Shown here piece by piece: positions 1 through 17,740 of a DNA stretch of 64,000 nt. The stretch is taken from the NCBI RefSeq assembly GCF_964340395.1, contig NC_135565.1, positions 17,142,209-17,206,208 on the forward strand, in the 5' to 3' direction. The translations under genes and the position numbers were made by a program. The notes under the pieces were generated by a model. It was not told the origin of the DNA. It worked only from the letters and a program-made list of their open reading frames with translations, and did not search any database. Every line of letters begins with the position of its first letter. The stretch's first letter is position 1. The DNA is from Glandiceps talaboti. Taxonomy: Eukaryota > Hemichordata > Enteropneusta > Spengelidae.

Positions 1-581
1 GTTAATCATGGGTGGATATTATTCATAAGCAGTACAGAAACAGCCGAAACGTTTGCCCTTACGGAAGGCATTCGTGACACATCCGGTCTAAAAAGGCTCT
101 AGTTGTAGCTTTAAGGTTTCTATTTCATTTAGAAAACTAACTTGACATTTCGAACTTTTTCGTTCCCTAAAGATGTGATAATCATTTTACACTATACCAA
201 TGTTTTATATAGTAAATTGATACGCCCCTTGAGAAACGTAGCTAGTATTACCATAGCAATGTTCAAATATAGAGCAAAAGAGAGTAAACCGTTCAAATCT
301 CTGAATAAATATTAAGCCTTAAAAGCAATCACAAAGGCTTTATCTTTAGTTATCAGCTATACCAATATCTAAAAACCTACAACAAACACATTATTCTTGT
401 TGCCATACACGTTCTAGCAATGATGAGCTCGGGTAAAAAGATATGGTCGTTGTAATAACATTTACAAAGTACAACAAATTTTATGTTGTTAATTATCTAC
501 TGCCTCCATGAACACCTAGCATGTTCGAATCAAGTCACTTCTAACAGGGATATGTGTATGTCAATTGTTTTCCCAATACAG
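1..581 (+). other. 3' part of intron 4 of fucosyltransferase-like copy 0
   Basis: This stretch aligns by eye with the end of intron 4 in copy 1 (about 12930-13438) and copy 2 (about 25690-26199) and ends in the same polypyrimidine-CAG acceptor. It contains no supported exon. It shows that a further array copy lies upstream of the window. Confidence 0.8.
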
Positions 582-724
582 GTTCTAAAATTTTCATCGG
601 CGCAACGACTCCGGCTTCGTACTGGGGTATCTTTGTAAGGAACAGACGGAATCTAGTCGGAGCTGAAAATGTGTATCTAGCCAACATTCTTTCCTGGAGG
701 GCTGATGGTATCCACATAAAATAG
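582..724 (+). CDS. POFUT1-like O-fucosyltransferase copy 0, terminal exon only
   Basis: This is the last coding exon (143 nt) of a copy whose other exons lie upstream of the window. It starts after a CAG acceptor in phase 1 and ends with TAG at 722-724. It encodes the C-terminal 46 residues, beginning SKIFIGATTPASYWG and containing FVRNRRNLVG. POFUT1 proteins have a closely similar C-terminal stretch, FIGNCVSSF followed by a basic KRERD segment, which is the basis for the family call. The exon has the same length and phase as exon 5 of copies 1-3 and no stop or frameshift. Whether the complete gene is intact cannot be judged here. Confidence 0.75.
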
Positions 725-1105
725 CGTCAGTGGCGTTGTAGCTCAACTGTCTTCATCCACATGCCAATATATTCTTGTTGTTCGTGCAATGTGCAGCATC
801 TTTTAGTGTTGCTATATGCAGTTTCTCAATTTCTGAGTGATTTTGTCATTTTAAAAAATATTGCCTGAATACCTCTGTTGTCATCTTTTCCATATACACC
901 ATCATTTCCAGGAGGGCTGATGGTATCAACATAAAATAGCGCCAGTGGTGTTGTAGCAACTGTCTTCATCCCCATGCCAATATATCCTTGTTGTTCGTGC
1001 AGTATGCACCACCATTTAGTGTTGCTATGTGCAGTTTCTAAGTTTCTAGGTGATTTTTATATACTTGCATAAATTCCCCTTTTGTTATCTTTGACATATA
1101 CGCCA
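691..1105 (+). repeat. Tandem copy of the exon 5 end plus 3' flank (period ~215 bp)
   Basis: The last ~34 coding bases of exon 5 with the stop codon and ~180 bp of 3' flank (from 691) recur immediately downstream from 906, still ending in an ATAAAATAG-type stop. The same arrangement is seen at 13548 and 13767 in the next unit. The 3' flank of copy 3 shows only the first member. Confidence 0.75.
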
Positions 1106-1925
1106 TCATTTGGCTGTTACTACTGGCATGGTCTTTTTGCAAGTCAAAGGTGGGACTATTTGTAAAATATTTATCGACATACTTATCCATCCATAATTTT
1201 ATCTGTGCAATAACTCAACATCATTTGACAGCTGCTAAGGGTGAGGTTATGTAGCTTGGCATATGTGAATGCATTTTTGAATATTTACTCTGCAACACCA
1301 CTTTCTTGTTGGTATGGGCTTGGTCTTGTTTGTAGGCATATTTCATACTTTGTTTAAATATTGATTCGCTTGCTTACCCATTGCTGATTTTATCTTTGTA
1401 ATATACACTTATCACTGTTACTATGGGCGTGGGATTGTTGCTAGGCATATTTGCACACATTAAAAAATATTTATTCACTTGCCTACCCATTCCTGTTTTA
1501 TCTTTCCAATATACACCATATATACACCATCATTTGGCTGTTGTTATAACGTGGTCTTGCTGCTCGTAAAACATTTTGATGAACGTGGTCTTGCTGCTAG
1601 TAATACATTTTGTTGAATTACCTATCCATTCCTGTTGTTATCGCTGCAATATGCAACACCATTTTGCTGATGTTATGGGCGTGGTCTGTTGCTAGGCATA
1701 TTTGCATTTTCTGAATATTCACTTACTAGCGTACCTATTCCTTTTTTATCTTTGCAATACATACCGTCTGTTGCTATAGGGGTCTTGTTTATAGGCACAT
1801 TTGCAAATATTTCGTTATGTTTATTTATTGCCCGTCTATCCCTTCTGTTTCCTTTGCAAAATGAACGTCATTTAGGAGTTGATATGGGCGTTGTCATTTT
1901 GTAAGGCGATATGTATATTTTATCA
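1080..1925. repeat. Degenerate ~105-bp minisatellite, unit 1
   Basis: The phrases CATCATTTGGCTGTTGCTAT, GGGCGTGGTCTTGTTGCTAG, GCATATTTGC, ATATTTATTCACTTGCC and TACCCATTCCTG recur in this order about every 100-110 bp with many substitutions and indels. I count roughly eight degenerate monomers. Short ORFs across it are by-products. Confidence 0.75.
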
Positions 1926-2006
1926 AGTACATTCCTATAAAATATCAAAATATTCTTCCCAGTCGTTTTTGTATGTTAAATTTTGTTGTGTTGATAAAGT
2001 CACCCG

Positions 2007-2064
2007 CAGACAGACAGACAGATAGACAGACAGACAGACAGACAGATAGACAGACAGACAGACA
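2007..2064. repeat. (GACA)n/(GATA) microsatellite
   Basis: Tetranucleotide tract of CAGA with two GATA interruptions. The counterparts at 14861-14921 and 27613-27649 differ in length. Confidence 0.95.
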
Positions 2065-2187
2065 AGAGTCTTCATCAGGTGTCATGTTTATAGAAAGAAT
2101 GAACATGTTTTAATTCAGCTGCTCTGAAATGTTTTTCAAATACAACCTACAAAACTCAAACACTGTGACAAACACTGTGACATTGAA

Positions 2188-2190
<3 letters not shown>

Positions 2191-2218
<28 letters not shown>

Positions 2219-2332
2219 CATACATACATACATACATACATACATACATACATACATACATACATACATACATACATACAAGCAAGCAAGCAAGCAAGCA
2301 TGCATGCATACATACATACATACATACATACA

Positions 2333-2364
<32 letters not shown>

Positions 2365-2370
2365 CACACA
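2191..2370. repeat. (TACA)n microsatellite with an AAGC/ATGC core
   Basis: Long TACA tetranucleotide tract interrupted by an AAGC then ATGC block near 2280-2308. Matching tracts are at 15045-15205, 27799-27856 and 39933-39988, of different lengths. Open frames reading YVCM or YIHT are artefacts of the repeat. Confidence 0.95.
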
Positions 2371-2540
2371 CAGACATTTCACCACAGAATTACAACTGTT
2401 CAGTTCAGTTATGCTAATACACATTTGAAAATTGTGGATATTTACAGATTACTATGATATTTCATTTTGATGCAAACATATCTTGTGTCAGCAAACTATT
2501 GCAGATTGTATTCATATTGATGCAGTATGTTGTATTTGTA

Positions 2541-2593
2541 TGTCATGTCATGTCATGTCATGTTATGTCATGTTATGTTATGTTATGTCATGT
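2541..2593. repeat. (TGTCA/TGTTA)n pentanucleotide repeat
   Basis: Pentanucleotide tract in every unit (15381-15430, 28037-28092). Confidence 0.9.
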
Positions 2594-2599
2594 TTGTGA

Positions 2600-3160
2600 A
2601 GTTAGACAATAAATATATTGATATCTGACGTTAGATAATGTTGACTACTTGCTTGTATAGCTCTGTCTGTGAATATATGTAGTTGATGGGGAATTCTATT
2701 TACAGTCACATGAATCATGAGTAGGCCATTTTAGAGTTACATTTCTTCTTATCAAACTGTGAACCACATTTCTGAAAACACTTAGCTGATATAGTTCGAA
2801 AGACAAATAGAGCAGATGGGACATCTGTAGCTTGACGCAAAGGTAGTGTTGCTGTTTTAGTTGACATTATGATAAACGGAGAATATTAGATTGCTGTATC
2901 CTAGTAAACTATTTAAGTGTTGGGATGATTGTCCTTCGTGAAGACCGAGACAAAGAGGACCATTGTGTATTCTTGGTTAATTTCGTAAAAACATGCAAAC
3001 ATTACAGTGAAGGTTGACCCTCATGGGTGTAAATGACGAGACACGGATTGTGCCTGGAGATAATGTGTGCTGTTTGGTAGAGTTCAATTGAGTGGCACTG
3101 TTCCTATTTACAATGAACACTGGGCTCAAACTCTGACTGCCGTGGAAAGGCCAGTGGTTT
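2600..3160. other. Intergenic DNA without a supported gene
   Basis: Conserved between units 1, 2 and 3 by duplication, but I see no long ORF, RNA gene or element boundary. Confidence 0.6.
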
Positions 3161-3395
3161 ATGAATGAATGAATGAATGAATGAATGAATGAATGAATGA
3201 ATGAATGAATGAATGAATGAATAAAATGAATGAATGAATGAATGAATGAATATTTGTGAATGATTGGATGAATGTCGAATGAGTGTACGGATGGATGAAA
3301 GAATGAATAAATAAATGAATGAATTATTATTAATGGGTGAATAAATAAATAAATAAGTGAATGAATGAATGAATGAATGAATGAATGAATGAAGG
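3161..3395. repeat. (GAAT)n microsatellite
   Basis: Interrupted GAAT/AAAT tetranucleotide tract. The unit 2 and 3 versions (15998-16217, 28661-28868) differ in length, and unit 3 has an added GAGT block. Confidence 0.95.
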
Positions 3396-3944
3396 TATGA
3401 ATCAATGTGTATCTACATATAAGAGAACAACAAATCATGTGTAAAATTTACTTTGGAGAAGTTTGTACATTTCAAAATTGTTGAGAGAAGCTAGAAAATA
3501 AACATAACGAATTGAGACTAGCCTCTCAAATTACTAGTTTGTATACATCTCCTTATACCTCCATGATTTATACTGTATACAGCTGCTCTTCTCATAAAAT
3601 ATATATCAAGTCTATGGGAGCCTACACATATGGAGAGCGGGGAGGGGGGGGGGGTCATAGTTATTGAAGTGTGATTGGAGCATATTATAGATTGAATCAT
3701 AGACAAATATGCCTAATTGGTATTCATACTGTTTGAAAAATATCAAGACTGCCCAAATTTTGAAAAGTGGGATTGTTTGTGTATCATACAATTTGCCTCC
3801 AGTCATGAAACGGACAATTTTCTTAGAAACGTTTTACGTATGCTTCCCCAGATTTCAACAGTATATGAAATATGTGGTAATACAAAAATGTTGTATGACA
3901 AATAGCACAAAATGACGCATATTAACGTGAATGGAAGGATCGAG

Positions 3945-4985
<1,041 letters not shown>

Positions 4986-4989
4986 ACAT

Positions 4990-6110
4990 ATTTTTTCTGA
5001 TACAAATTGTCTTGTGTATCTGCCAAATGTGTTTTAAGATCGATAGGTAAAATAGAAAAGACGGTTTATTATTGATCATAGTAGATGATTTAAATGTAGG
5101 GATCACACGGTTTTTTTTCAATGATTTCTCATTTACGTAGATCCAAAGAATGAGGACCAGTTGTTTGTTCGTCCAAATTTACAATAAGTCGTCATCTGCT
5201 GAATCTGCTATTTTGATGATTCACTCTATTCAATGAAGAGACTTTCGGACCACAAATCAGAATTGCTCTCTTACTTTTCTATTTGTTTCTAAAATAGTAT
5301 GAAGGCTTTAGTTTTGGGGTAATAAGAAATCCGTAAGTTATATCAACAGTGAAATCTACTGGGTTTTGTGGTGCAAAAATGTATAACCCTGTCTAGATTC
5401 CTAAAAAGTCGCATCACTAAATTTCCTGTGAACAAGAACATGACCCTCCCTACTGTGTACATGTCAACATGCATGACATTTTAACAAGAATCCTTATTCA
5501 CTTGCCTACCCAATAATGCTGTTATAGTTACAAAATATTCTGGTATGTGTGTGTTGCTAGGGCGTGGCCATGGTTGTTAGGCACAATTGCGTCAATACAT
5601 CTTTAAAAACAATTGCAGACTGACACCTCTAGAAATTGGCACACCAATATTTCAGTTCCATCCACCTACCAGTTCTGGCGGTTACATTTTTTGACCAAAT
5701 TTTACTTTGTTTCACAAAATTAAAATTTGTATATTCATTACGAATGTGATATTCATGTCTTTGTTCATTTCGCAAATTGTGAAAACAATACAATATCAAA
5801 ATCCCATCCAGGGTTTAAAAATTACTTTTTTCTATAACATGAGTGTCATATTTTCATTATGAACTGTCATCAATCATTTATTTGTCGTATCAAAATTTAG
5901 CACAAATCAACCAGAGTAACCATATTCTTCTCTTTAAGACACAACCTGGGTTTATATGTTATTTGACTGGTGTAAAAATACTGATATAAAACCAGAATAA
6001 AATGATTAAGTATAATGTTAATGTTAACACATGCCTTCGATGGCGCTGAAATCGTATTCTTGCATTCTTAACAAACTTCATAGCATGATTCAAGCAGTTT
6101 CCCGCTCGCG
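4990..6110. other. Intergenic DNA with one isolated minisatellite monomer
   Basis: About 5495-5600 is a single diverged monomer of the ~105-bp minisatellite (TTATTCACTTGCCTACCC, then GTTGCTAGGGCGTGG). It recurs at 18235-18345, 31155-31270 and 57970-58080. Otherwise I see no gene. Confidence 0.6.
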
Positions 6111-6119
6111 ACATGGTCA

Positions 6120-6146
6120 TGACGTATACGTCAGTAAATGACGTCA
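6120..6146. promoter_or_regulatory. Paired CRE-like palindromes, unit 1
   Basis: TGACGTATACGTCA (6120-6133) is followed after five bases by a perfect consensus CRE, TGACGTCA (6139-6146). CREB/ATF bZIP factors are known to bind TGACGTCA. The module is preserved in all four units. It lies about 240 bp beyond the 3' end of the TMEM86 sequence. Whether it drives anything is inference. Confidence 0.5.
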
Positions 6147-6384
6147 TCGAATCATATGTGTAACATGCATAATACCGGGTTTGAGTCTTACCAGTAGCAA
6201 ATGATGATTAGACATGCTTTCGTTAATATAGAATACAACATGTATCTCTTACTAAAATTACGCCCCCAATAAATATAAACTCATCTTTTACACATTTAAG
6301 TCGGCATCTTCAATATATAATTTTTTTGCAATCATACAGTTGTATTCAAAATTCAAAGGTTTATATAACTGTTTTACTGCGAAT

Positions 6385-7428
6385 TCATATTTGTTTCTTG
6401 ATGGTGTCACTTTTTTCAGGGTAATCCATCACAGACAACGTGATACTAAATTGTGGTGCGTAATACATTGCCATGACTATTAAATCTTTATTTGGAATTT
6501 CCCGCGTAAACCTAATACCGCCGATATAACAAAGGAGACTGCACAAAGTGTACACAGAAGTTGTCCGGAAGTCCATTTTCCGCTGAATAGTAGTATAGTA
6601 TAGTATAATTGTTTATTTTAGTGACATGAGGTTTACTTGAAAAGTTTACATTGACCAAAAAAATCAATAAATAATAACACCTCCCAGCCCAACGATTGGA
6701 CTTATAAGTAACCTCGACTGTAATTTACAAAACAATGGGTAGACAAACTGCAAAGCACAGAAATTCAAATAACAAGTCAACTTAACCTGTATAAACAGTT
6801 TTTGCGTTTAAGAAATGCCGCTTGAATGAATTTGGCGGTAGCTTTCACATTATCATGAAGTATTAGCTTAAACTTATCACCAATAGGGAGAACATTGAAG
6901 GTCGCCACGTCAATGAAATCAAAATACAAAGCTGGAAGAGCTGAATAAAATTTACAGTGAAAGAGGAAATGACTTTCATCTTCTACAGTATCTGTATCAT
7001 CACAAAGCTCACACACTCTCCTTTCAACCGGTTCATGACGAAACCTACCAGTTTAATAAATCAAATCTCGCCCATGCTTTCCAAGCCACAAAATATATCA
7101 GCACCATATAGAAGACAATTAACCGGGCCAAAACACCTTTAAGTCCAGGATAAAGGTACGAATACATCCCTGAGCCGCACATTATGCAAATGAGAAATAC
7201 CCGGAAAGGTTTTGAGTGGTTTGAGTCCAAACGTGAATGTATAGACCAATTGCGCAGTAGCAAATGCGAGCACCCCTTAATGAAGTGATCTTCGGAGATC
7301 CCAAGGGCTATGAGATAATAATCACCGATAGCTGAGAAAAAAAGTTAAGTCAAGACACCGAGTGGATAGATCGGGCGAATTTCCCCTGCATGTAACAATG
7401 AAACAAAATAAATGCAGCCAGAGAGACG
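6385..7428 (-). pseudogene. TMEM86/YhhN lysoplasmalogenase pseudogene, unit 1
   Basis: Reading minus, the DNA matches the intact gene at 58840-59568 but is broken in several ways. The N-terminal ~45 codons are missing. A one-base loss occurs in the run CACCCC near 7273. A LINE fragment splits the codons corresponding to Glu171-Phe173. A 10-bp deletion near 6516 removes the codon for the conserved Asp of the ISDFTIG motif and shifts the frame. Recognisable pieces include ICIMCGSGMYSYLYPGLKG and FTREIPNKDLIVMA. No functional protein can be made. Confidence 0.9.
6590..7054 (-). mobile_element. Non-LTR retrotransposon 3' end inserted in the TMEM86 pseudogene, unit 1
   Basis: A 465-bp insertion absent from the intact TMEM86 gene. 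On the minus strand it encodes the C-terminal tail of a LINE reverse-transcriptase polyprotein: TGRFRHEPVERRVCELCDD followed by a VEDESHFLFHC Cys-His motif. It ends in an (ATACT)n tail at 6590-6605. An AATA direct repeat (6586-6589 and 7055-7058) is a likely short target duplication. The 5' truncation is typical of LINE insertion. The LINE clade is not resolved. Confidence 0.8.
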
Positions 7429-7639
7429 TAGAAAGTATAGAAAAGTATTTATATCAATTAAAAGTCCAGAATAAATACTTGCCACGTTAAGGGATATATC
7501 ATGTATGATTACGATGGCTAAGAATTTTACCTTCTGACAATTATTGTCTGTGTGTAGGAATGGAAAATCAATAGACTTTGCCATTATGAAAGTTTTCAGT
7601 TTGAATCTGCTATTACTTTCATTTTGGTAGGATGTCACA

Positions 7640-8184
7640 TAATTCTACATCCAAATCGTTCCTCGGTTCCATAAAAAAGACAAACTGCAGTGTATTTTAG
7701 CTGAATACTCTAAAGCTTCATCGTTGTGCACTCTCCCGTGTTACAGCGCCAGCAACGATGAACCTTTAAAGCAAGTGCCTTACTAAACCGTTGGGATTGT
7801 ACACTATAATTAATCATATAATGTCAAGGGGAGACCTCTAGTATACAATCCTGAGCATATGTTACACACGCATCGGGGCTTACCATGAAGGGTCTGATGG
7901 AAAAGGAAGGGATTTGCGAAAAATGTTGAACGATTTACTACAGGCAGGCAGTGAATTTCACGCAATCTCTTCTACCATACAACTTTGTAATACTTGTACA
8001 TACCAACATGTGTGTTTCCCCGAGACGATGTTATTATACCCCCCCCCCCTCAAAAAAGAAAAAAAGAATGACATGTTTGGCTGATCATGTGACCATGGAT
8101 AATGATAAGTACAACCGGATGTTACAGTCTGCATGATATAACTCAGTACAATTTGAAAGCCAGAGTTGAAAACATTGCTCCGAA
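7640..8184 (+). promoter_or_regulatory. Upstream region of fucosyltransferase-like copy 1
   Basis: Non-coding sequence retained in front of all three complete copies. It includes a poly-C/poly-A tract (about 8039-8066) of variable length and an M-box-like TCATGTGA at 8085-8092. No TATA box is clear. The promoter role is inferred from position and retention only. Confidence 0.35.
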
Positions 8185-13581
<5,397 letters not shown>

Positions 13582-13924
13582 CGTCAGTGGCGTTGTAGCT
13601 CAACTGTCTTCATCCACATGCCAATACATCCTTGTTGTTCGTGCAATGTGCACCGTCATTTAGTGTTGCTATGTGCAGTTTCTCAGTTTCTGAGTGATTT
13701 TGTCATTTATAAAAAAATTTGCCTAATAAATACTCCTGTTGTCTTCTTTACCATATACACAATCATTTCCTGGAGGGCTGATGTTATCAGCATAAACTAG
13801 CGCCAGTGGTGTTGTAGCAACTGTCTTCATCCACATGCCAATATATCCTTGTTGTTCGTGCAATATGCATCACCATTTTAGTGTTGCTATGTGCAGTTTC
13901 TAAGTTTCTCGGTGATTTTGATAT

Positions 13925-14765
13925 ATTTGCAGAAATACCCCTTTTGTTATCTTTGACATATACGTCATCATTTGGCTATTACTACAGGCATGGTCTTGTT
14001 GCAAGTCAAAGGTGGGACTTTTTGTAAAATGTTTATCAACATACCTACCCATCCATAATTTCATGTTTGCAATGACTCAACATCATTTGACAGCTGTTAT
14101 GGGTGTGGTTATGTAGCTTGGCATATGTGAATACATTTTTTGAATATTTACTGTAATATGCAACACCACTTTCTTGTTGGTATGGGCTTGGTCTTGTTTG
14201 TATGTATGCATATTTCATACTTTGTTTAAATATTGATTCACTTGCTTACCCATTGTTGATTTTATATTTGTGATATACACATATCACTGTTACTATGGGC
14301 ATGGGATTGTTGCTAGGCATATTTGCACACATTAAAAAAATATCTTTTCACTTGCCTACCCATTCCTGTTTTATCTTTACAATATACACCATATATACAC
14401 CATCGTTTGGCTGTTGTTTTAACGTGGTCTTGCTGCTAGTAATACATTTTGTTGAATGTTTAAACATTACCTATCCATCGCTGTTGTTATCGGTGCAATA
14501 TGCAACACCATTTTGCTGATGTTATGGATGTGGTCTGTTGCTAGGCATATTTGCATTTTCTGAATATTCACTTACTAGCGTACCCATTCCTGATTTTATC
14601 TTTGAAATACATGCCATCATTTAGCTGTTGCTATAGGGGTCTTGTTGCTAGGCATATTTGCAAATATTTCGTTATGTTTATTTATTGCCCGTCTATCCCT
14701 TCTGTTTCCCTTTCTGAACGTCATTTAGGAGTTGATATGGGCGTGGTCATTTTGTAAGGCGATAT
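13925..14765. repeat. Degenerate ~105-bp minisatellite, unit 2
   Basis: Paralogue of 1080-1925, with the same monomer phrases and a few monomer-level indels. Confidence 0.75.
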
Positions 14766-14860
14766 GTATATTTTATCAAGTACATTCCTATAAAATATCA
14801 AAATATTCTTCCCAGTCGTTTTTGTATGTTAAATTTTGTTGTGTTGATAAAGTCACCCGC

Positions 14861-14872
14861 AGACAGACAGAC

Positions 14873-14903
<31 letters not shown>

Positions 14904-15045
14904 TAGACAGACAGACAGACAAGAGTCTTCATCAGGTGTCATGTTTATAGAAAGAATGAACATGTTTTAATTCAGCTGCTCTGAAATGTTTTTCAAATAC
15001 AACCTACAAAACTCAAACACTGTGACAAACACTGTGACATTGAAA

Positions 15046-15079
<34 letters not shown>

Positions 15080-15173
15080 CATACATACATACATACATAC
15101 ATACATACATACATACATACATACATGCATGCATGCAAGCAAGCAAGCAAGCATGCATACATACATACATACA

Positions 15174-15205
<32 letters not shown>

Positions 15206-16217
15206 CACACACAGACATTTCACCACAGAATTACAACTGTTCAGTTCAGTTATGCTAATACACATTTGAAAATTGTGGATATTTACAGATTACTATGATA
15301 TTTCATTTTGATGCAAACATATCTTGTGTCAGCAAACTATTGCAGATTGTATTCATATTGATGCAGTATGTTGTATTTGTATGTCATGTCATGTCATGTC
15401 ATGTTATGGCATGTTATGTTATGTTATGTTTGTGAAGTTAGACAATAAATATATTGATATCTGACGTTAGATAATGTTGACTACTTGCTTGTATAGCTCT
15501 GTCTGTGAATATATGTAGTTGATGGGGAATTCTATTTACAGTCACATGAATCATGAGTAGGCCATTTTAGAGTTACATTTCTTCTTATCAAACTGTGAAC
15601 CACATTTCTGAAAACACTTAGCTGATATAGTTCGAAAGACAAATAGAGCAGATGGGACATCTGTAGCTTGACGCAAAGGTAGTGTTGCTGTTTTAGTTGA
15701 CATTATGATAAACGGAGAATATTAGATTGCTGTATCCTAGTAAACTATTTAAGTGTTGGGATGATTCTCCTTCGTGAAGACCGAGACAAAGAGGACCATT
15801 TTGTATTCTTGGTTAATTTCGTAAAAACATGCAAACATTACAGTGAAGGTTGACCCTCATGGGTGTAAATGACGAGACACGGATTGTGCCTGGAGATAAT
15901 GTGTGCTGTTTGGTAGAGTTCAATTGAGTGGCACTGTTCCTATTTACAATGAACACTGGGCTCAAACTCTGACTGCCGTGGAAAGGCCAGTGGTTTATGA
16001 ATGAATGAATGAATGAATGAATGAATGAATGAATGAATGAATGAATGAATAAAATGAATGAATGAATGAATGAATGAATATTTGTGAATGATTGGATGAA
16101 TGTCGAATGAGTGTACGGATGGATGAAAGAATGAATAAATAAATGAATGAATTATTATTAATGGGTGAATAAATAAATAAATAAGTGAATGAATGAATGA
16201 ATGAATGAATGAATGAA
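14861..16217. repeat. Microsatellite cluster of unit 2 (GACA, TACA, TGTCA, GAAT)
   Basis: Tracts at 14861-14921, 15045-15205, 15381-15430 and 15998-16217, in the same order as unit 1 but with different repeat numbers. DNA between them is non-coding and collinear with unit 1. Confidence 0.9.
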
Positions 16218-16734
16218 GGTATGAATCAATGTGTATCTACATATAAGAGAACAACAAATCATGTGTAAAATTTACTTTGGAGAAGTTTGTACATTTCAAC
16301 ATAACGAATTGAGACTAGCCTCTCAAATTACTAGTATGTATACATCTCCTTATACCTCCATGATTTATACTGTATACAGCTGCTCTTCTCATAAAATATA
16401 TATCAAGTCTATGGGAGCCTACACATATGGAGAGCGGGGAGGGGGGGGGGGGTCATAGTTATTGAAGTGTGATTGGAGCATATTATAGATTGAATCATAG
16501 ACAAATATGCCTAATTGGTATTCATACTGTTTGAAAAATATCAAGACTGCCCAAATTTTGAAAAGTGGGATTGTTTGTGTATCATACAATTTGCCTCCAG
16601 TCATGAAACGGACAATTTTCTTAGATACGTTTTACGTATGCTTCCCCAGATTTCAACAGTATATGAAATATGTGGTAATACAAAAATGTTGTATGACAAA
16701 TAGCACAAAATGACGCATATTAACGTGAATGGAA

Positions 16735-17092
16735 GGATCGAGTTAAATAAGCACAGTGATTTAATCTTAATCTAGTGATAGAGAGTGGGGCATATGGAGT
16801 GGATTAACCAAACTGATTTTTTAATATGTGGTCCCAACATGCACACGATTACGGGGTCAGCTCTATACACGTTCTTAAACAAAGACAAGACAGTAGTAAA
16901 ATTAATGATGTTTTCTGAATGCTTAGGTTATTTCTTTTTGAAGTAAACATATATTGTGTTCACAGACTGTTGCAGATTGTAATCATATTATTACAATGTG
17001 TTGTATAGAATTTTGTGTACTATGTCATTTTTGTGAAGTTAGCAATAAAACATATTATTGATAGCTGACCTTAAATAACGATGACTACTTGT

Positions 17093-17150
<58 letters not shown>

Positions 17151-17740
17151 CATAAAATATCGTTGCTGTTTTTTAGTGTTTCATTATGATAACCGTGACC
17201 ATCATTGTAAACAAAACCATATCTATTCATTGCTACTCTTAACCATGTCTTTAGGTGTGTCATGTGAGGTTGTAATAGTTGATGTTCATCTTTCACATGT
17301 AATGGTTTATGTCTAATCTTACAACTCATGAAATAAATATCTATCATTTACCCAACTGTGTTAAAACAGTCGGGTAGATGTATAGATCTGACCCCGTTGT
17401 CCTGTGTATGTTGGGACCACATATCAAAACATGTACAACCGTTCAGTTAATCCGCTCCATATGCTCCATTCGCTAGATTTTAGATTGAATCACTGTGTAT
17501 ATTCAACTCTTTCTATTAAGCGTATTAAGTACAACATATTTCATATACTTTTGAAATTTGGGGAATCACAAGTAAAACATAGGTATGTCATTAATAAAGC
17601 AGTCGAAGTATAGATCTGACCCCGTAATCTTGTACATGTTGGGACAACATATTTAAACAACAGTTCGCTAATCCGCTCCATTTAAGATCGCATCACTGGG
17701 TTTATTCAATTTTTTCTATTAAGCGTATTAAACATATTTT
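16735..17740. repeat. Foldback inverted repeat with (CTGT)n, unit 2
   Basis: Paralogue of 3945-4985. Arms lie at about 16735-16860 and 17385-17515 around a CTGT tract (17093-17151). Confidence 0.65.

Noticed and set aside
2110-2428. Open frames of about 70-104 codons on both strands reading YVCM, YIHT and similar
   Set aside because: They are translations of the TACA microsatellite. The same applies to [16 protein letters not shown] and HSFIHSF frames elsewhere.
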